A stretch of DNA of 17,541 nucleotides from an uncultured Collinsella sp. Its GTDB lineage: Bacteria > Actinomycetota > Coriobacteriia > Coriobacteriales > Coriobacteriaceae. A program made the translations under genes and the position numbers. Under the pieces are notes generated by a model that was not told the DNA's origin, ran no database searches, and saw only the letters and a program-made list of their open reading frames with translations. Location: assembly GCA_900547285.1 (NCBI GenBank), contig URGF01000033.1, forward strand, positions 1-17,541, in the 5' to 3' direction. Positions 13,332 to 17,541 of the stretch are shown here, one piece after another (within the stretch, counting starts at the first letter, position 1; each line of letters begins with the position of its first letter).

Positions 13332-14381
13332 CTACCCTTGCGCTTCGCCATTAGTCGCTTCGTTGATGGCGCGGTACTCGGCACTCAGCTCGCGCGCCAG
13401 CTCTTCCTTGCTTGGAAGATACGGCAGGTATTTGGCGGCAAACACCTGGTCGTTGTCTTCGGGCAGCGTGTACTCGACGATCGAATTGCTTTTGTCCGCG
13501 CAGAGCACGATGCCTATGGGCGGATTGTCGCCTTCGTTCATGAGCTCGCGCGTGTAGTAGTTCACATACATTTGCATCTGGCCCAGGTCCTGGTGCGTAA
13601 GATCGTCCGTCTTAAGGTCGATGAGCACGAAGCAGCGCATCAGATAGTTGTAAAACACAAGGTCAATATAGAAATGGCGCCCATCAAAGGTGATGCGCCT
13701 TTGGCGCGCCTCGAAAGCGAAACCACGGCCAAGCTCCAGCAGGAACTTCTGAAGATGCGTGATGAGCGCCTGCTCTAGATCGCTCTCGCGAAACGCAGTA
13801 TCGTCCGAGAAACCTAAAAACTCCAGTACATATGGGTCGCGGATGATATCCTCGGGGCGACGAGCCGGGGCGCTCTTTTGGATTTCCTGGGTGACGGCCT
13901 CCTTGTCCTTGCTGACAAGCAGGCGCTCGCGGAACATGGTGTTGATCTGGCGCTCGAGCTGACGCGTGCTCCAGCGAGAATCGGCACATTCGTTCATGTA
14001 CCATGTTCGAGCATCAGGGTCGGTTATACGCGATAACCTGCGGTAATGTGTCCAATTCAATTCGGAACGCAGCGCGTTCCGAATTGGGAACGCAAGATAA
14101 AACTGACGCATGTATCTTAAGCTTCTGGCGTTGAAGCCTCTGCCAAAATCCTTAGTCAATCTAACGGCAAGTTCGTCGATCAGTGCATCGCCATACTTGG
14201 CGCGCTCCTCTCCGCCCTGTTCATCAACAATACTCTTGCCGATCTCCCAATATGCCTCAACCATCGCAAAGTTAACGGCGGTATAGGCCTTGTCGCGAGC
14301 GGCGTTGAGGATCGAGGAAACCTGCTTGTAAAAAACTTCTGGCACGATTGTCGATTCCCCGCGGTTTACCAGTTCGCCCAT
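13332..14381 (-). CDS. YhcG/DUF1016 family PD-(D/E)XK nuclease
   Basis: A 349-residue protein of the YhcG family: an N-terminal helical DUF1016 domain (about 10-160, with NARSLRYMRQFYLAFP and ELNWTHYRRLSRI) and a C-terminal nuclease domain. The nuclease signature is intact: E203 in DLEQALITHLQ, D240 in FYIDLVFYN, D255-x-K257 in LIDLKTDD, and the family motif DLGQMQMYVNYY (265-276). These proteins are predicted DNA nucleases, often found beside restriction-modification or other defence genes. The start is uncertain: the ATG at 14381 is used because similarity begins there, while an ATG at 14426 would add 15 untypical residues. Neither has an ideal ribosome-binding site. It heads a minus-strand cluster with the ADP-ribosylglycohydrolase; no methylase or specificity gene is adjacent. 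Confidence 0.92.
   Translation of the reverse strand: MGELVNRGESTIVPEVFYKQVSSILNAARDKAYTAVNFAMVEAYWEIGKSIVDEQGGEERAKYGDALIDELAVRLTKDFGRGFNARSLRYMRQFYLAFPIRNALRSELNWTHYRRLSRITDPDARTWYMNECADSRWSTRQLERQINTMFRERLLVSKDKEAVTQEIQKSAPARRPEDIIRDPYVLEFLGFSDDTAFRESDLEQALITHLQKFLLELGRGFAFEARQRRITFDGRHFYIDLVFYNYLMRCFVLIDLKTDDLTHQDLGQMQMYVNYYTRELMNEGDNPPIGIVLCADKSNSIVEYTLPEDNDQVFAAKYLPYLPSKEELARELSAEYRAINEATNGEAQG
14058..14086. repeat. 13-bp perfect palindromic arms inside the nuclease gene
   Basis: CAATTCGGAACGC (14058-14070) and GCGTTCCGAATTG (14074-14086) are exact reverse complements around AGC. A third partial copy, GGGAACGC, follows at 14087. The encoded residues (RNALRSELNW) are typical of the family, so this is not an in-frame insertion. 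Confidence 0.75.
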
Positions 14382-14474
14382 CACTGTCGCCCCACTTTCC
14401 TCTTGTGGAATGCATCTATATCGCATCTAGTTTAAAGCCTCGCGCGGACACGAATTGCTGTGCTGTCTGGCACC

Positions 14475-14504
14475 TTCGCATGGGAGCCTTGCGGTGACTA
14501 AAAT
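14475..14504 (+). promoter_or_regulatory. Putative promoter of the PH-like protein gene
   Basis: TTCGCA (14475-14480) and TAAAAT (14499-14504) with an 18-base spacer make a reasonable sigma-70-type promoter. It places the transcription start near 14511, downstream of a GTG at 14505, which supports the ATG at 14550 as the start. Confidence 0.5.
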
Positions 14505-14549
14505 GTGGCAATAGAGACAGTTTTAGCGAACCCCACGGGAGTGACGCGT

Positions 14550-14819
14550 ATGGACAACAACACGCTGCTATTCCAGGACAAAGGTTCGGGTAGGTTTAAA
14601 GACGTCAAGATCTACCCTAACCGCATTGAGGTGCTTAAGAAGGGCACTTTTGGCGGCAAGCACACCGAGATTGTCTATCTTAAGGACATTACGGGCGTCA
14701 ATAGAATCAAAGGCCGCGATGTTTTTCTGCGCAATCGACTGTTAACCGCTTGCGTCTTTAGCCTGAGTAGCCGTGCGAAGGCCCAGGAATTTGTGAAAGC
14801 TCTGAACATGGTGATGTAG
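14550..14819 (+). CDS. Small bacterial PH-like domain protein
   Basis: An 89-residue cytoplasmic protein. The ATG at 14550 is chosen because GGGAG lies eight bases upstream and because the promoter overlaps the alternative GTG at 14505. The pattern fits a single bacterial pleckstrin-homology-like (GRAM-like) domain. It has a strand with NTLLFQDKG, then FKDVKIYPNRIEVLKKG, then KHTEIVYLKDITGVNR, then strands ending in FSLSSRAKAQEFVKAL, the usual closing helix. Such domains are often fused to SHOCT; here none follows. The domain call is from the strand pattern and is moderately secure; the ligand and role are unknown. It stands alone between the divergent nuclease cluster and a shared terminator. 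Confidence 0.65.
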   Translation: MDNNTLLFQDKGSGRFKDVKIYPNRIEVLKKGTFGGKHTEIVYLKDITGVNRIKGRDVFLRNRLLTACVFSLSSRAKAQEFVKALNMVM

Positions 14820-14847
14820 CCGATAGCGGCGTTCGGGCCAAGGTAAA

Positions 14848-14882
14848 AATCGGGGCGCAGAACGGTATTCTGCGCCCCGATT
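14848..14882. terminator. Perfect 15-bp bidirectional terminator
   Basis: The arms 14848-14862 and 14868-14882 are exact reverse complements (AATCGGGGCGCAGAA / TTCTGCGCCCCGATT) around CGGTA. An A run at 14845-14849 gives the minus-strand transcript a U tract. It lies between the convergent PH-like gene and the phospholipase-like gene. It should terminate the phospholipase transcript well and the plus-strand one more weakly. Confidence 0.9.
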
Positions 14883-14911
14883 GAGTTAATGCGCCCAAAA
14901 GACTGGCTTGC

Positions 14912-17410
14912 CTATTCGTTAACGTCCTCGGTATTGTCGCGGTCACTGGCAAGCATTGCTGCACCTGCGACCGTTGTCGCCACGGCGGCGGCAGCGAGCC
15001 CGGCGGCAACGCCAGAGCCGTCGCCCGTGTTGGCGAGCTTTTCGCCCGAGCTCTTGCCCTGGTCTCTCTTGTTGCTCTTGCCGTTCTTGTCGGCGCCGCC
15101 TGCGTTGGAACCCGTGTCGCTGCCGGTGCCGCCCGCACTGCCCGAGGCCGCTACGGTAAAGCTTGCGGCTCCGTCGCTGGCGAGCGTGTAGTTCTGCGCC
15201 GCGTCGCCCAAGAGACCGTTCACGCGCACCCAGTACGTTCCTGCGGCAAATGTTTCGCCCTCGGCCATTGCCGTGCCCGGAGCGCCGTCCGCGTCGTGCA
15301 CAAACTCGAGCTGGGCCGTGCAGGCATCGGTTTCGAGCTTGCCCTCGAGTGATGCCGCAATCTTGGCGCGCACGTCTTCGCCGGCCTTAAGGCCTTCGAG
15401 TCCCTCAAAATGGGGCGTCAGCGCGCGTGGATCGATATCGATGGGCACAGAGCCCTGCAGCCCCGTAACGGTCTCGTTGCCCAGGGCGTCGACATCCACG
15501 TATTCAATGGCAAACGCATGGCCCGAAGCTGTCGCGTTGAGCGCGTTGCTGCTGTCAGCAAGGCGGAAATGACCCTCGCCAACGGTCTTGCCATCCTGGA
15601 ATGAGGCATCGCTCAGCGAGTCGCCGTACGTCATGCGCATGCGGGTCGGGAGATAGTACGGGAGATAGTACGAAGCCGTCTGCTTGTGCTCCGTATCGTA
15701 ATTGCGCTGGTAGATGCTCCGGGCCAGCGCCGCATCAACAAAGTCGGATGCGATGATGCCAATGTGCTTGAGGTAATCTGACTTTGTATCCTCGGTGCCG
15801 CTGGGGTTGACGTACGGGCTCTTATACAGATGCTCGTTGACTACTCGTGCCGAGGTAAAAGGATTGCCTCCGTGCGACAAGCCCGTGCAGCTGGTGTAGT
15901 TGATAGACCAGCAGCGCTCCAGGACTTGCTCCTTGGCCCCGTTATCGTCCTCGACATCTACCTCGTTGCGCGTGCGCCCGGTCGTTTCCTTCAGCGCATT
16001 ATCGACCCAGCTGAGCTTGTCGGTTCCCGTGAGTTTGTACTTGTCCTGGGCGTATACCTTGGTGCAATAGGGCTCTTTGTCGCCTGTTTCTCCCGCGGCT
16101 TCAAAGCCCCGCGCGTCTTGGACGAGACACATAGTGGCGCTGTCGGAGTGAGCCTTGATCTTGTCATCCCATTCGGTAAGGTCGAGGCCCCACGTGTGGC
16201 CGCTTACACTGTTGCCGGCGAGCCTAAATCGACGCAGCAGAACGATCTTTCCGCGCACCTCGTGTAGCGCGGGGATTCGGCTCGACGTATAGAACAGTTT
16301 GGGGTTGTCGTCCAAAACCTTGGCGAAAGCCGTCGTAACACTTTCGTCGGTAGCCTCGTCGTTGCCTCGTGATACAAGCATGATGAGCGCTTCTGTCGGG
16401 TTTTCGTTCAAAAACGTTTTGAAGTAGCCTATGACATCGGAAAGATGCATAAAGTACGCGTCTTTTTTGAGCAGGTAGTAATCCCCGTGGTCGATACCGG
16501 GGTCGTCGCCCTTTCCGAGCCGGATATCAAAATAGCGAATGCCTTCGAGCAACTGCGTGGGAATGTAATCCTGCTGGCATTTTACTTGCGAGGATTGGGG
16601 CTCAGTGTCGTTGTCCACGCTGCAGGTGCCCGAATCGTGCGTACCCGGGATGCTCAGCTCGTCGAGGAACTTGTTGTCGTCGACGTATTTCATCCAACAT
16701 GGCCCATCGACGTAGCTGCTGTACGTGATCCAGTCGAGGCTGCTAACCGTGGCATCGTTCTTTTTCATGTCGTAACCGATAAGTTCGAGCTCCCACGGAA
16801 TGCTCTTACTCTTATGGCAGATCTTATTGTTGTCCTGGTCTTCGCCGTTCGATTCTATTGCCAGGTACTTAATGTCTTTTTTCTCGGTTTCTTTCTCGAC
16901 CGTGCGGTCTCGGATGATATAGGTTCCGTTTGATTGACGCTCGAACGCAAAAGCGCGGCTGGGCTTGTTGTCATACTCGCCGCCCCATACGTGGATGACC
17001 TTTCCATCTTTGTCAGAGTCGTCGTCGACCGACCAAATGCTGTAGCCCGTCTTTTTATGCTCTTCGAAATTGAGCAAGGTGCGGATAGCATACCAGTTTG
17101 TATCGTCATTCTTGGTCGTTACGTTCTCAAGGATGAGCTTGCTGGACGTGCCGTCGTTAAACAGGTGGCAGACGTTGCCGCGAACGTTGCCGTCTTGGTT
17201 GACGCTCGCGGTGCGAAAATAGCCCGCGGGGCGAAGGCGAATGACGAACTTGTCGAGGGTGGCCGCCGGTGTGGGCGTGTCTTCTGCAAATGCCGCGCGC
17301 ATGGGAAGGCCCAATCCCGCGGTTTCGGGCAGGCTTGCAAGCGGCGACAACGCCGCAAGTCCTAGGCCCAGCGTAAACGCTCGACGACTGATGGCGTGGT
17401 GTTCGGTCAT
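14912..17410 (-). CDS. Tat-exported, LAxTG-anchored surface protein with PI-PLC X-type domain
   Basis: An 832-residue secreted protein. The ATG at 17410 has GGAGG four bases upstream; an ATG at 17455 lies on the promoter and is rejected. Residues 1-42 form a twin-arginine signal (SRRAFTL, apolar core, AFA cleavage site), implying export of a folded protein. Residues 50-215 are strand-rich, possibly a beta-trefoil. The phosphodiesterase domain (about 240-470) has the PI-PLC pattern: SIPGTHDSGT with H258, GIRYFDIRLG with D295 and R297, and IDHGDYY with H308. These enzymes cleave phosphoinositides or related lipids. Residues 610-755 look Ig-like, followed by a Gly/Ser/Lys linker. The end is LANTG (792-796), a hydrophobic helix and an acidic tail. 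LAxTG is the class E sortase motif in actinobacteria. The substrate is not known. Confidence 0.88.
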   Translation of the reverse strand: MTEHHAISRRAFTLGLGLAALSPLASLPETAGLGLPMRAAFAEDTPTPAATLDKFVIRLRPAGYFRTASVNQDGNVRGNVCHLFNDGTSSKLILENVTTKNDDTNWYAIRTLLNFEEHKKTGYSIWSVDDDSDKDGKVIHVWGGEYDNKPSRAFAFERQSNGTYIIRDRTVEKETEKKDIKYLAIESNGEDQDNNKICHKSKSIPWELELIGYDMKKNDATVSSLDWITYSSYVDGPCWMKYVDDNKFLDELSIPGTHDSGTCSVDNDTEPQSSQVKCQQDYIPTQLLEGIRYFDIRLGKGDDPGIDHGDYYLLKKDAYFMHLSDVIGYFKTFLNENPTEALIMLVSRGNDEATDESVTTAFAKVLDDNPKLFYTSSRIPALHEVRGKIVLLRRFRLAGNSVSGHTWGLDLTEWDDKIKAHSDSATMCLVQDARGFEAAGETGDKEPYCTKVYAQDKYKLTGTDKLSWVDNALKETTGRTRNEVDVEDDNGAKEQVLERCWSINYTSCTGLSHGGNPFTSARVVNEHLYKSPYVNPSGTEDTKSDYLKHIGIIASDFVDAALARSIYQRNYDTEHKQTASYYLPYYLPTRMRMTYGDSLSDASFQDGKTVGEGHFRLADSSNALNATASGHAFAIEYVDVDALGNETVTGLQGSVPIDIDPRALTPHFEGLEGLKAGEDVRAKIAASLEGKLETDACTAQLEFVHDADGAPGTAMAEGETFAAGTYWVRVNGLLGDAAQNYTLASDGAASFTVAASGSAGGTGSDTGSNAGGADKNGKSNKRDQGKSSGEKLANTGDGSGVAAGLAAAAVATTVAGAAMLASDRDNTEDVNE
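15648..15671. repeat. 12-bp tandem duplication in the phospholipase-like gene
   Basis: GGGAGATAGTAC occurs twice back to back (15648-15659, 15660-15671). On the minus strand it encodes YYLPYYLP (residues 581-588). The exact copies suggest a recent in-frame slippage event. Confidence 0.8.
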
Positions 17411-17453
17411 AACTCCTCCATTCGCAGGGTGCGGTAATGCGCTCATTTTGGTC

Positions 17454-17459
17454 ACTATA
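17454..17459 (-). promoter_or_regulatory. Putative -10 element of the phospholipase-like gene
   Basis: On the minus strand TATAGT (17459-17454) is a strong -10 hexamer 43 bases upstream of the ATG at 17410. No strong -35 is seen (a GACA core lies slightly too far upstream). Bases 17460-17541 hold no gene that I can see. Confidence 0.5.
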
Positions 17460-17541
17460 CTGCCCGGATGTTTAAAGGTGTCGGCTTAAATTGTGTGCGC
17501 GGCGCTATAAATCGGCGGGCGGACGTGTTTGGGTGCTTGCC

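Noticed and set aside
12738..13778. Plus-strand open frame (346 codons) across the ADP-ribosylglycohydrolase and nuclease genes
   Set aside because: It spans the gap between two minus-strand genes with intact family motifs and has no recognisable protein features.
14505..14549. Upstream GTG start for the PH-like protein
   Set aside because: It lies on the edge of the -10 element, so it would not be in the transcript. The ATG at 14550 has a proper ribosome-binding site.
17411..17455. Upstream ATG (17455) for the phospholipase-like protein
   Set aside because: It overlaps the TATAGT -10 element and would put 15 untypical residues before the twin-arginine signal.
1..17541. CRISPR arrays, insertion sequences, tRNA or rRNA genes
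   Set aside because: I saw no regularly spaced repeats, transposase motifs, tRNA T-loop/acceptor pairs or rRNA sequence in the window.

Overview
The window is GC-rich, densely packed bacterial DNA that looks like an anaerobic, gut-type Coriobacteriia chromosome (Collinsella or a close relative). This placement is inferred. It rests on strong GC bias at third codon positions, an actinobacterial-type SOS box (GAAC-N4-GTTC), an LAxTG surface-anchoring motif, formate-tetrahydrofolate ligase and a superoxide reductase. No rRNA or tRNA is present to settle it.

Left part (1-8.4 kb), plus strand, mostly core genes. The C-terminus of a SNF2-family helicase is followed by a superoxide reductase-like protein that has lost the cysteines of its rubredoxin-type domain. 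Next is a 661-residue homologue of glutamine-dependent NAD synthetase in which both active sites are degraded. A gap holding a perfect hairpin and a roughly 120-base inverted repeat precedes ruvC-ruvA-ruvB, a tightly overlapping Holliday-junction operon with an SOS box at its promoter. fhs (formate-tetrahydrofolate ligase) has its own promoter and a strong terminator. A single-pass membrane protein follows, with a Pro/Tyr-rich cytoplasmic region carrying repeated TRV-type motifs, a possible PASTA-like outer domain and a 7-residue repeat.

Middle (8.4-11.1 kb). A Mn-type cation diffusion facilitator (minus strand) with an apparently duplicated cytoplasmic domain is divergent from a protein of unknown function with two zinc ribbons. 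Inverted repeats lie between them.

Accessory stretch (11.2-14.8 kb). Part of it is visibly more A+T-rich than its surroundings. It holds a small protein whose SHOCT tail is shifted out of frame by one base, an intergenic zone with possible structured RNA, and a minus-strand cluster. The cluster reads YhcG/DUF1016 PD-(D/E)XK nuclease, ADP-ribosylglycohydrolase, a 73-residue orphan, and a possible 30-residue protein with a structured leader and a terminator. This cluster is the best candidate here for an undescribed, possibly defence-related, module. A small PH-like protein closes the region.

Right end (14.8-17.5 kb). A large minus-strand gene encodes a twin-arginine-exported, LAxTG-anchored surface protein with a phosphatidylinositol-specific phospholipase C X-type domain. 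It is separated from its convergent neighbour by a perfect 15-bp bidirectional terminator.
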